This document shows, piece after piece, positions 1 to 7,424 of a stretch of 54,604 bases of DNA. Each line of letters opens with the position of its first letter. Within the stretch, counting starts at the first letter, position 1. The notes below the pieces were generated by a model. The model was given only the letters and a program-made list of their open reading frames with translations, made no database searches and was not told the origin of the DNA. Origin of the DNA: JACRAO01 sp964490895 (lineage in GTDB: Bacteria; Bdellovibrionota; UBA1018); contig CAZBEI010000105.1 in NCBI GenBank assembly GCA_964490895.1, positions 1 through 54,604 on the forward strand, read 5' to 3'. The position numbers were made by a program, and so were the translations under genes.

Positions 1-48
1 TAGTAATGACTCATGGGTTTTGATTGTATCGCACGTCACAGTTTTTCG

Positions 49-89
49 TTTTTTTTTTTAAATTTTTTTTAAAAAATATAAAAAAAAAC
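49..89. repeat. A/T homopolymer tract
   Basis: Consecutive T and A homopolymer runs lie just past the stop codon of the minus-strand HAD gene. The T-rich sense on the minus strand could help transcription end there, but I see no G/C hairpin, so I do not call an intrinsic terminator. It may also be an assembly edge effect. Confidence 0.4.
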
Positions 90-102
90 ACACTAAACTC
101 TG

Positions 103-885
103 TCACTTGCTATATTCGAAGCTTCGCACTCGATAAAGTCCTTGGCAGGGTCGGGCCGGCTTGTCGTTACAAACGGTTTCTACAAAAACGTGCATAGCCT
201 GAGGGAAAAGGTCATAAAGAGCGACAATATTGGCAGGTTCGTTTTCGAAAGAGGCCACTAAGTTTCCATGGCTGCGAATAAACTGTGAGGCTTCTTTTTT
301 GTGCTCAATGTCAGAGATTTCAGGAGACTTCTTAAGTAAAAGAGAGGTCCTTTCTACCTGAAAAGGAAATCCTTGTTTTAACAAACTTTCTTGGGTTCCA
401 TGCCCCATTTTAGGCTCATCGCGCCCAGTCAGGTAAACCAAATGCGCACCCAGACGGTAAAGGTCTTGTACAAACTCCACTGCCCCAAGATACACTTGGT
501 CGTAACACAAGTACTCACTCGAGAAAAAACGTGGCCTCCAAAATTTTTGTATCTGCTCTAAAGCTGTTTGAGTTTTTATATCCCGAAGTGACAAGTTTAG
601 ATTTCTAAAGGTATCAGTCAAATAATAGCCGATGTCATTGAGCTGCATTTCAGAAAGGGCTATACTCACCTGAGGAAAAAGGGCTGCTTCTTCTGTCTCA
701 AGCCATTCTTTCAAGATTTGAAAATTGCGAGGACCAACCTCAAAAAGCGTAGAGTCCAAGTCTAATAAAATAAAAGACTCCGCCGGATGTTTCAAAACAC
801 GTGAAGCCACTTCCTTCAAAACCTCACGGCAGGAAAGGTCGCGAAAACAACAGGCATCAATCCACTCTTGTCTTGATAAAAGCAT
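103..885 (-). CDS. HAD-superfamily hydrolase (predicted phosphatase)
   Basis: A 260-residue protein with the haloacid dehalogenase signatures. Motif I is LDLDST, with the nucleophile D42 and general acid D44. Motif II is YLTGR (T153). Lysines near 196-197 fit motif III, and FENEP at about 213-217 occupies the acidic motif IV position. Residues between motifs I and II are long and helical, consistent with a cap domain. There is no signal peptide, so it should be cytoplasmic. The substrate cannot be told from sequence. It is divergent from the uracil-DNA glycosylase gene with only about 23 bases between the two starts, so their promoters must overlap. Confidence 0.75.
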   Translation of the reverse strand: MLLSRQEWIDACCFRDLSCREVLKEVASRVLKHPAESFILLDLDSTLFEVGPRNFQILKEWLETEEAALFPQVSIALSEMQLNDIGYYLTDTFRNLNLSLRDIKTQTALEQIQKFWRPRFFSSEYLCYDQVYLGAVEFVQDLYRLGAHLVYLTGRDEPKMGHGTQESLLKQGFPFQVERTSLLLKKSPEISDIEHKKEASQFIRSHGNLVASFENEPANIVALYDLFPQAMHVFVETVCNDKPARPCQGLYRVRSFEYSK

Positions 886-908
886 CTCAGTCTTTTATCT
901 AATGTGGT

Positions 909-1565
909 GTGAATTTAAAAGAATTATCCAAAAAAATAATCTCTTGTCAGCAGTGCCCCAGACTCCTGGAACACTGCGTAAGCGTTTCCGTAAAAAAACG
1001 TCTCTCCTACCAAAACGAAACCTATTGGGGCAAGCCGGTGCCTGGATTTGGAGACCCAAAAGCGAAGTTGATCATTATAGGTCTAGCCCCAGGGGCTCAC
1101 GGGGCCAATCGCACAGGACGCATTTTTACGGGAGACCGATCGGGAGAATGGCTCTACCGTGCACTCTACAAAGCAGGATTTTCAAATCAAGCCCACTCCC
1201 TGCACCTTGGCGATGATCTAAAATTGCTCAATGCCTACATCACCTGTATCGTTCACTGTGCCCCACCCGAAAATAAACCCACCCCTGTAGAAATTAAAAA
1301 CTGCCGAAACTTTTTATCCGAAGAGTTAAAACTTTTATCTCATGCAAAAGTCTACCTTGCTCTCGGGAGACTGGCCTACCAAACTTTTTGGAAAACACAG
1401 ACTTCAGAAACCGCTCCTGCCTTTAAACATGGGTTAGAGATTGCCCTTCCTCACGCGAAAACACTCCTTCTCTCCTATCACCCGAGCCAACAAAACACTT
1501 TTACAGGAAAACTCACCGAACCGATGTGGGATGGAATTTTTTTGAGGGCGAGGGGGCTTTTGTAA
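909..1565 (+). CDS. Uracil-DNA glycosylase, family 5 (UdgB-like, Fe-S)
   Basis: Removes uracil and related deaminated bases from DNA in base-excision repair. The active-site loop GLAPGAHGANRTGR (about 58-71) and the HPSQQNTFTG motif near the C-terminus are the family 5 forms; family 4 has different residues here. Cys13 and Cys16 (CQQC), Cys117 (HCAPPENKPTP) and Cys132 (NCRNF) are placed as in the 4Fe-4S-binding members. The start is GTG at 909; the ATG at 902 is in another frame. The length of 218 residues is normal for the family. Family 5 enzymes use no catalytic aspartate in motif 1, and none is seen here. Confidence 0.88.
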   Translation: MNLKELSKKIISCQQCPRLLEHCVSVSVKKRLSYQNETYWGKPVPGFGDPKAKLIIIGLAPGAHGANRTGRIFTGDRSGEWLYRALYKAGFSNQAHSLHLGDDLKLLNAYITCIVHCAPPENKPTPVEIKNCRNFLSEELKLLSHAKVYLALGRLAYQTFWKTQTSETAPAFKHGLEIALPHAKTLLLSYHPSQQNTFTGKLTEPMWDGIFLRARGLL

Positions 1566-1695
1566 AACCTATTTCCCCAAGAGTTCCCCCTCCCACACCC
1601 AGGCGAGCATGAAAAAAAGAGTTCGATAGGCGTGAAAATAGATATTGGAAATTGACTAGTCAGTGAGAAAAAAAATCAATACTATATTCTAAAAA

Positions 1696-1702
1696 GGGGG
1701 GG
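1696..1702 (+). repeat. G7 tract in ribosome-binding region
   Basis: Seven consecutive G run directly into AGGA, 8-15 bases before the ATG at 1711. Slippage here would change the Shine-Dalgarno strength or spacing of the small secreted protein gene. It is one of few G/C homopolymers of seven or more in the window (see pilC). Confidence 0.5.
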
Positions 1703-1710
1703 AGGAATCT

Positions 1711-1953
1711 ATGTGGGCAGTGCTCATCATGAGTTTAGTTCCAGTTACTTTTGCTGCAACGAATGCTCAGGGATCAAATTGTGACATCACTATCAAGACC
1801 CACTTCAAAAGTGGGAAGAATGGAGAGATGACCTACAGCCTTTTTCGGCCCACCCGCAAAAGTTGCGAGAAAGCAGCCAAACAGCACCACACTAACTTTG
1901 CTCCTAAAGAAGTTCTGAGAAAAATAGTGAGTTATAAGTGGAGAGGGAAATGA
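1711..1953 (+). CDS. Small secreted protein of unknown function
   Basis: An 80-residue protein, not recognised. The N-terminus (MWAVLIMSLVPVTFA) looks like a short signal peptide, leaving a mature chain of about 64 residues rich in Lys and His with two cysteines (in SNCD and KSCEK) that could form a disulfide. A strong GGAGGA ribosome-binding site precedes the ATG. Its stop overlaps the start of the WD40 fragment gene as ATGA (1950-1953), so the two are translationally coupled and probably acted together. Confidence 0.6.
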   Translation: MWAVLIMSLVPVTFAATNAQGSNCDITIKTHFKSGKNGEMTYSLFRPTRKSCEKAAKQHHTNFAPKEVLRKIVSYKWRGK

Positions 1954-2195
1954 GGAAGGTGCTGTGGATTAGGGCGTTCTTCTTTGTATTCGTTTATTCT
2001 ATTTCTGTGCATGTGTTGGCAGAGGATAGCCCGCTGTCTCAGGGGTGCGAGAGGTTTTCTGTTGGGAATAAATGGGTGATTCGGCATAATGGCAATGTTT
2101 ACTCTGCTCAGTTTTCACCCGATGGAACGCACGTGGTAACTGCTTCAGATGATAACACTGCTAACTCCGAACTCGCTCTATTTAGATTTAGCTAA
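1950..2195 (+). pseudogene. Truncated secreted WD40-repeat protein, N-terminal fragment
   Basis: The frame opens with a signal peptide (MRKVLWIRAFFFVF...HVLA) after a GGAG site, then enters a single WD40 blade: HNGNVYSAQFSPDGTHV followed by TASDDNTA. It then leaves WD40 consensus exactly where a repeat would continue with xxWD, and stops 11 codons later. A lone blade cannot close a propeller. The following frame carries the rest of a plausible protein in another phase. The simplest reading is loss of internal repeats by recombination between near-identical blades, leaving an out-of-frame junction around 2155-2165. I chose 1950 rather than 1938 as start because of the ATGA overlap and the spacing to the GGAG. 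Confidence 0.6.
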
Positions 2196-3501
2196 CAGCG
2201 ATAAAACAACTTTTGATGAATGGAAGACTCTAGCTCCTCTAAAACCGCTGTTGGCACAACTCCCCAAGGCCCAAAAAGACGAAGCTATGGATCGAATCGA
2301 ACAGAGCCTTGCAGATGGAGCTGCAGACTCTCCAGAGTGTCACGGGGTGTTTCTCTCGAAGCTTCTTAAATTTGCCAAGCAAGCAGTACTTCCACTATTT
2401 GGAGAAAAACAAAAAAGCCTCACAGACCTCACTCTCATTCGGGAAGTAGGTCAGTTTATTCCACTCGTACTTTCTACCTCTCCCATTGATAGAGATGCAA
2501 TAACTACAAAAACACCCTTTGGTTTTTATGCAAAAACACAAGAACACATTGTGATTCCAAAAGACCCTACACCTGAAACTCTTATTGCAAAGAATAAAGT
2601 CTATCATTGGACTCAGGGGGATAAGCAATTTGATGCCACTGTGAATATCGAAGTATTAACCAAGAAAGAAGCCTTAGTTCCTGAAGGGAAAGGACCAGCC
2701 TATGATGAGCTTTGGAAAGATGGGAGTTTAACAGGCGTTGTGGTTACAGGATCTAATTTGAAAAACTTAGCCTCTGGTGTAATGGACCAATACCTTGCCT
2801 ATTACCAGCAAAGTGGATTTGAGTTTGACGAAAAAGATGCTTCTATAGATCTCCCAATGTGGCTAAAAAAAGAAGTTACAACAGGAGAGGCAGACTATCT
2901 CATCAAAGAAGCCCACTCTGACGGAGACGAGAAAAATCTTTTTAGATTAGACCGCAAAGCTCGAGTCAAACGAGGGGTTCGAAAAATACCTGCTTCCGCT
3001 TCAAATGAAAAACCAAAACAAGAGGTGATCTACCTTGTTTATCTAAACGAGGCAAACACAGGTTCAGAAGTTTTTTCAAATGCTGAATTTGGGAAGTGCA
3101 TCAATGAAAGATCTAAAAACCCAAACAATGGGCAGTTTATTTATTTCAATACCAGCTGTTGGTCACATACCAAGGCTGTCTACGAGATCGAAGCCGCTCA
3201 GAATTCAATGCTTCTGGATATTCCATCCACTACGACAGTGGGAACATTTTCAAATTATTCAAATAATGCAGAGCGACTTCTCTTTTCAGCTTTTCGACAA
3301 AGAAAAGATTATGATGGGATTAGAAAAGCATTGAGTGAAAATCCAGACTATAAAGAAAAAAAGGCCAATTTTTTTATTTTCCCAGATCAGTATGAATATG
3401 ATCAAAATATCCTACAGCTTATAAAAATACCCCTTAAAATCCAAGTGGACATCCGAGACACTGATGGCAAGCCCTACAGCGTTGAGGATCCGAATAATTA
3501 A
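2149..3501 (+). pseudogene. C-terminal remainder of the WD40 protein (uncharacterised domain)
   Basis: An open frame of 450 codons with coding character throughout, but no signal peptide and only a poor ribosome-binding site before the ATG at 2149, whose first codons overlap the WD40 blade in another frame. The true coding part probably starts near LYLDLANSDKTTFDEW. I do not recognise the domain. It holds a conserved-looking core (SGVMDQYLAYYQQSGF, VVVTGSNLKNL) and a cysteine pair near GKCINERSK and NTSCWSH. It is most likely the C-terminal part of the secreted WD40 protein begun at 1950, displaced by frameshift. If expressed alone it would stay in the cytoplasm. Confidence 0.5.
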
Positions 3502-3526
3502 CATTTATTCGTTATAAAAATCTTAT

Positions 3527-4054
3527 CTATCCCGAGCTATAGACAACTCCATCTTGCCCAATGGTAAAAACTGACCCAAAGGCCCCAATGGCCTCAAAAA
3601 TGTTTTTTGCGAAATATCCACCGAGGCGCTTCAAATCTCTCCCCCAGTTTACAATGCGGGACCACAGCAACTCATCCCAAAACCGCCCTACGGAGTAACC
3701 TTTTTTTGCCCCTGTGATAACCCTAGCAATGGTGCCTGCAGACTCTCTCAAAAAAGCACGTAATTGCCACCTTTTTTTAACCTGAATGAGCATGTGAATA
3801 TGATTTCCCACGTTGGCAAAACGGTAAACTCGAACACCCCACTTTTCTGAAATTTCTCGAATATAACGATCGATGTGGTTTTTATTGTGAGGGTGGAGCA
3901 TGGAATAGATCCCTCTCGCTTTTGTAGATCTGAGCACCACATGCAGGGGCCTTTTTGGATCAAAGGGCCGAATTTCTTTTCTCTTCCCTTTCGAAAACTC
4001 CCCTCCGTATTGAAGCTTTAATTTAGGTAAAAACGAAAGTTGCTTTGGCTTCAT
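3527..4054 (-). CDS. REP-associated tyrosine transposase (Y1/HUH family)
   Basis: A 175-residue member of the Y1 transposase-like (RAYT) family of single-strand DNA nucleases. The metal-binding HUH motif is seen as HIHML with H85 and H87. The expected helix with the nucleophile is represented by GGYFAKN, making Y147 the best catalytic tyrosine candidate. FRKS-like and GRFWDELLW regions upstream also match the family. RAYTs are domesticated relatives of IS200/IS605 transposases that act on palindromic REP elements. Two such palindromes lie within 230 bases upstream of this gene, which supports the call. The chain appears full length. Confidence 0.82.
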   Translation of the reverse strand: MKPKQLSFLPKLKLQYGGEFSKGKRKEIRPFDPKRPLHVVLRSTKARGIYSMLHPHNKNHIDRYIREISEKWGVRVYRFANVGNHIHMLIQVKKRWQLRAFLRESAGTIARVITGAKKGYSVGRFWDELLWSRIVNWGRDLKRLGGYFAKNIFEAIGAFGSVFTIGQDGVVYSSG

Positions 4055-4203
4055 GAAAATTTAAATAATAGAAGGGCAATGGTTTAGCAAGAGAATAATT
4101 GAACCAATCGATAGGGCCATTCTATTTGGTTTTAGTCCACCCATTCTAAAGGCAGTATGGACAAAGGGTATTAAAAGTTATGCCACACATCACGAGATGT
4201 CTC

Positions 4204-4228
4204 TTTTGGTTCGCCTGGCGAACTAAAA
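4204..4228. repeat. REP-like palindrome 1
   Basis: A 12-bp stem with one G-T mismatch around a single-base centre; the core is TTCGCC-T-GGCGAA at 4210-4222. Its position beside a RAYT gene and the sequence similarity to palindromes 2 and 3 suggest a REP element. A bidirectional terminator is the alternative, since A/T runs flank the stem. Confidence 0.6.
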
Positions 4229-4271
4229 AGAACACAAACAGTCAAATAAAAGATTCTCAAAATAAACTCTC

Positions 4272-4288
4272 ACTTCGCATGGCGAAGT
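4272..4288. repeat. REP-like palindrome 2
   Basis: Perfect 7-bp arms ACTTCGC and GCGAAGT around ATG. It shares the TTCGC...GCGAA core with palindrome 1, 50 bases away, giving a pair as in REP doublets. Confidence 0.55.
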
Positions 4289-4556
4289 CACTTATGAGCT
4301 CAATTTTAGAATTGTCAGGCCGCCCCCTTTGGACAAATAATCCTTTTAAAGCCTAGTGCGAAGGAGAGTCTCTGTTAAGGATGGAGTGAGCCCCAGCCTT
4401 TAACCCCTGATGGGTTCTTATCCTTAAATGGCGTAGAATTCAACAGTTCATGGCGTTGGCAGAAAAAGAAATTCACCGTGGAGTTGCTCTTGGGTTTTGT
4501 AAATAAAAGTAGTTTTCTGGAACTTAAGTGAAAACATTCCCATCGCCGTTTGCTTA

Positions 4557-5114
4557 TTATTTCCACTTAATGCTGCAACCCATGGCGGGTTTTTGATCTG
4601 GGGCGACGGGTTCGCCTTTCAAAATAGCTTCGATGGCCAGAGCCAAATCTCGCCTGGTCACTGCTTTTTCGTCTTTCCAGTTGTTGTCGATTTGGCCATG
4701 GTAGCGAAGTAAAAACTCGCTCCCCACTTTTTCAAATAGATACGGATCTGGTGTGCAAGCGGCATCATAGGATTTAGCGACACTTTGTGTTTCGTCATAA
4801 AGATAAGGAAAAGCAAAGTCTTCTTCTTTAGCTCGTACCTTCATTTCTTCGAAACTGTCTTCGGGATATTTTTTTGCATCGTTAGAATTAATCCCCACAA
4901 GGGCTAACCCCTGAGAGCCATATTCCTTCGCAAGTGCATTGATCCTGCCCTGTGTGGCCACCACATAGGGACAGTGGTTGCACATAAAGACAATAAGCAA
5001 TGTTTTTTTGTCTCGAAAGTTTTCGAGCGTATATGTTTTTCCGTCGACTGCTTTTAGCAAGAAGTCGGGAGCTTTCGCTCTGAGTTTCATTGCATTCGAG
5101 TAAGTCAGTGCCAT
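4557..5114 (-). CDS. Thioredoxin-family (AhpC/TSA-type) protein
   Basis: A 185-residue cytoplasmic thioredoxin-fold protein. Residues 1-30 show the redoxin entry (KAPDFLLKAVDG). The redox motif is CNHC at 45-48 followed by cis-Pro-type PY. Two further features typical of this subfamily are AACTPDPYLF and the C-terminal PAMGCSIKW. It has no signal peptide. It follows rpsI by 17 bases on the same strand and may be read through from the ribosomal genes. The family is widespread but its exact substrate is not established. Confidence 0.85.
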   Translation of the reverse strand: MALTYSNAMKLRAKAPDFLLKAVDGKTYTLENFRDKKTLLIVFMCNHCPYVVATQGRINALAKEYGSQGLALVGINSNDAKKYPEDSFEEMKVRAKEEDFAFPYLYDETQSVAKSYDAACTPDPYLFEKVGSEFLLRYHGQIDNNWKDEKAVTRRDLALAIEAILKGEPVAPDQKPAMGCSIKWK

Positions 5115-5131
5115 AGGTTTTATGTCTTTTT

Positions 5132-5530
5132 TTAACGCTTCGAGTATTGATACCTTCGGCGAGCTCCCGCTAAGCCGTACTTTTTGCGTTCGACTTCTCT
5201 AGAGTCTCGAGTGAGGTGACCCGCTTTTTTTAAAACAGGCCTATAAGAAGGATCTATTTGTAATAAAACTTTAGAAATCCCATGCTTCACAGCCCCAGCC
5301 TGTCCGGAGGCTCCTCCTCCTTTGACATTGATATAGATGTCAAATTTTCCTACTGTAGAAGTGAGTTCTAAGGGTTGTAAGATGAGCATTCGCGAGGTGG
5401 GCCTAGTAAAATAATCCTCAAAAGACCGATCATTGACCCTGATTACACCGGTCTCTGTCACTCGAGGTCTCAAATAAACTCGAGCTATGGCGTTTTTTCT
5501 TTTTCCTACGTCGTGGTACTGTTTTTCCAT
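5132..5530 (-). CDS. rpsI: 30S ribosomal protein S9
   Basis: Full-length S9 (132 residues) with the GKRKNAIARVYLRPR opening and the basic tail ending in KKYGLAGARRRYQYSKR that reaches into the ribosomal P site. The start overlaps the rplM stop by one base (TAATG), the usual rplM-rpsI coupling, which fixes the start. Confidence 0.97.
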   Translation of the reverse strand: MEKQYHDVGKRKNAIARVYLRPRVTETGVIRVNDRSFEDYFTRPTSRMLILQPLELTSTVGKFDIYINVKGGGASGQAGAVKHGISKVLLQIDPSYRPVLKKAGHLTRDSREVERKKYGLAGARRRYQYSKR

Positions 5531-6027
5531 TATTGACCCTCTAAGATAGTTCTGCGAGTGGCAGCTAAAGGCAGGGGCATTGGCTGTTGTGCACTGTGAG
5601 GATGCTCGCTGCCTGTATAAATTTTTAGTTTCTTCATCTGATGACGAGCTAGGCTAGATTTTCCGGTCATACCCCAAACGGCTCGACGTAAAATCTCAGT
5701 TGGGTTTTTTTCTAGCATTTCCTTTGCTGTTTTAATTTTAAGTCCACTCACGTAACCAGAGTGATCTCGATATAATTTTTTAGCCCATTTGCTGCGTGTA
5801 AAAGCTACTTTTTCTGCATTCAAAACAACCACAAAGTCTCCCGTGTCGATATGATCTGTGCAGGTGGGTTTATGCTTTCCTGTGATCACTCGCGCAAGGA
5901 TAGTGGCTAAGCGGCCTACCACTTTGTTCTCCGCATTCACAAAATACCACTTTGGAGCATTTGGACCTGTGGGTTCAAATAAGTGTGGCAATACCTGTTT
6001 GGCTTGGTAGGTTTTTTGCTGAATCAT
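5530..6027 (-). CDS. rplM: 50S ribosomal protein L13
   Basis: L13 with the conserved KWYFVNAENKVVGRLATILA segment and central GKHKPTCTDHIDTGDFVVV. At 165 residues it is about 20 longer than the common bacterial form. The extra residues lie at the N-terminus, between KTYQAK and KWYFVN (a Pro/Gly-containing insert), and at the C-terminus after HSAQQP. It is the first gene of the rplM-rpsI pair. The upstream neighbour is an unrelated ATPase on the same strand, 31 bases away. Confidence 0.96.
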   Translation of the reverse strand: MIQQKTYQAKQVLPHLFEPTGPNAPKWYFVNAENKVVGRLATILARVITGKHKPTCTDHIDTGDFVVVLNAEKVAFTRSKWAKKLYRDHSGYVSGLKIKTAKEMLEKNPTEILRRAVWGMTGKSSLARHQMKKLKIYTGSEHPHSAQQPMPLPLAATRRTILEGQ

Positions 6028-6058
6028 AGCCCACAGGAATTAACAAGGGTATGGCCTG

Positions 6059-7354
6059 TTAGTCAATAGTAAAATTGTCTGGAGCCTCTAAGGCCCATCT
6101 CCATGCTGGCATTGCATGGATTTTCAGTCCATTATCTAAAAGGATGATTTCTTCTTCGTCAAAAGTGAGAAGGGTCAGTTTTTTGCACCGCAGTTTTTTT
6201 TGAGATTTCTGAAAGGCTCTTATTTCTCTTTGCCTTGTTTCAAGTTGCTTGATCGAATAACAGACTTGGATAAGCTCTTTAACCTCTCTACCTTCTCTGA
6301 GTACAAAGTCAATCTCTGCATCTCCATCACTCCAGGTAAAGAGCTCTTGGTTACGTCTTTTGAGTTCAATAAAAACAAAACTCTCTAAACGATGCCCTAA
6401 ATCTTGATCCATTTTTAAGTTTAAGGCTTGCCCTAGTCCAGGATCAATGCAATATACTTTACGTGGCCTTTTGAGTATCTCTCTGACTTTTTCTGCATAA
6501 TTAGGCAATTGGAAAATGAGATAACTCTGTTCGAGATAATCTACAAAGCGCTTGGCCGTGTTGACGCTGGTAAGATTTAATGTCTGAGCAATCTTTTGAT
6601 AACTCATTAAATTTCCACTCTGAGAAATGAGAAGCAACCCCAACTCTTTCAAAGTTCTTCCTTGGCGCAGGTGAAAACGGCTTACAATGTCTTTGGTGAT
6701 CAGTTGATCAAAAAGTTCTCTCAAATAATTTGCTTTAAATCCTCCTACGACAAGCTCAGGGAAGCCACCTTCTCTCAAGTATTTTTCAAAAAGTAGAAGT
6801 GCGATGGCTTTGTTTTTAGGCAACCTCCATTGGTCTTTGGGGACGGTGTACTGATGAAATCGAAAGAATTCTGATAAACTAAAAGGAAAAAGTTCATAAG
6901 ACTCTGTTCGCCCTGTGAGGTGAGTTGCTAATTCTTGACTGAGGAGGTGAGCATTGCTTCCAGTCACAAAAACTTGATATCCTTTTCTTAAAATGCGGTT
7001 TACAAAAAGCTCCCACGCAGGAATGTTTTGAATTTCGTCAAGTAATAGTGCTTTTAGATTTGGTTCTATTTCGTGTGCTACCTGTAAAAATAGATCAAAG
7101 TCTTTGCTTTCAAAACTAACCAATCGTTCGTCATCAAAATTAATTGCCACATAGGGGGTTTTAGAGATGAGCTGGAGCGCAAGAGTGGACTTGCCACATC
7201 GACGTACTCCTGTAACGATGAGTGCTCGTTTATTTTGTAATCTAAAGTGAGAATTGTTGGCAAAACAATCCCTCGAAACGGTGTTTATTAAACTTTTTTG
7301 AAACTCTTCTCGCTGATCCATTAAAACATGGCGTAAAAGTGGCCTTTCAATCAT
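6059..7354 (-). CDS. AAA ATPase with DUF4143 domain (copy 1)
   Basis: A 431-residue P-loop ATPase of the AAA_14/DUF4143 type. Walker A is GVRRCGKS (49-56) and Walker B is LLLDEIQN (103-110), followed by a sensor-like VTGSNAHLLS. A winged-helix-like region (SQSGNLMSYQKIAQTLNL) leads into the C-terminal nuclease-fold-like DUF4143 segment with DGDAEIDFVLREG. The family is abundant and patchy in bacteria and its function is unknown. This is one of three divergent copies here. Upstream is an AT-only 9-bp inverted repeat (7356-7364 and 7393-7401). Confidence 0.85.
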   Translation of the reverse strand: MIERPLLRHVLMDQREEFQKSLINTVSRDCFANNSHFRLQNKRALIVTGVRRCGKSTLALQLISKTPYVAINFDDERLVSFESKDFDLFLQVAHEIEPNLKALLLDEIQNIPAWELFVNRILRKGYQVFVTGSNAHLLSQELATHLTGRTESYELFPFSLSEFFRFHQYTVPKDQWRLPKNKAIALLLFEKYLREGGFPELVVGGFKANYLRELFDQLITKDIVSRFHLRQGRTLKELGLLLISQSGNLMSYQKIAQTLNLTSVNTAKRFVDYLEQSYLIFQLPNYAEKVREILKRPRKVYCIDPGLGQALNLKMDQDLGHRLESFVFIELKRRNQELFTWSDGDAEIDFVLREGREVKELIQVCYSIKQLETRQREIRAFQKSQKKLRCKKLTLLTFDEEEIILLDNGLKIHAMPAWRWALEAPDNFTID

Positions 7355-7424
7355 ATATTATATAAGATATACCTTTTTGAAAAAGTGTGCAATATATAAT
7401 ACACCCATTGGAAAGCCAGAGATC

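Larger units (their letters stand above)
4055..4556. other. Gene-free stretch with REP-like palindromes
   Basis: About 500 bases without a convincing gene. It contains the two REP-like palindromes listed separately. A stretch from about 4085 to 4225 on the plus strand is open in one frame, without a start, and might be a decayed gene end. A 63-codon frame at 4375-4566 minus overlaps the thioredoxin-like gene end and has no recognisable content. Confidence 0.5.

Noticed and set aside
725..1216. 163-codon plus-strand frame
   Set aside because: Overlaps the convincing HAD and uracil-DNA glycosylase genes in other frames and shows no protein-like composition.
1652..1688. TTGACT and TATATT as a promoter of the small secreted protein
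   Set aside because: The two boxes are 25 bases apart, too far for sigma-70. The palindrome TGACTAGTCA at 1653-1662 is real but short; a partial copy near 53684 may be chance.
4375..4566. 63-codon minus-strand frame
   Set aside because: Overlaps the stop of the thioredoxin-like gene, lacks a ribosome-binding site and shows no recognisable content.
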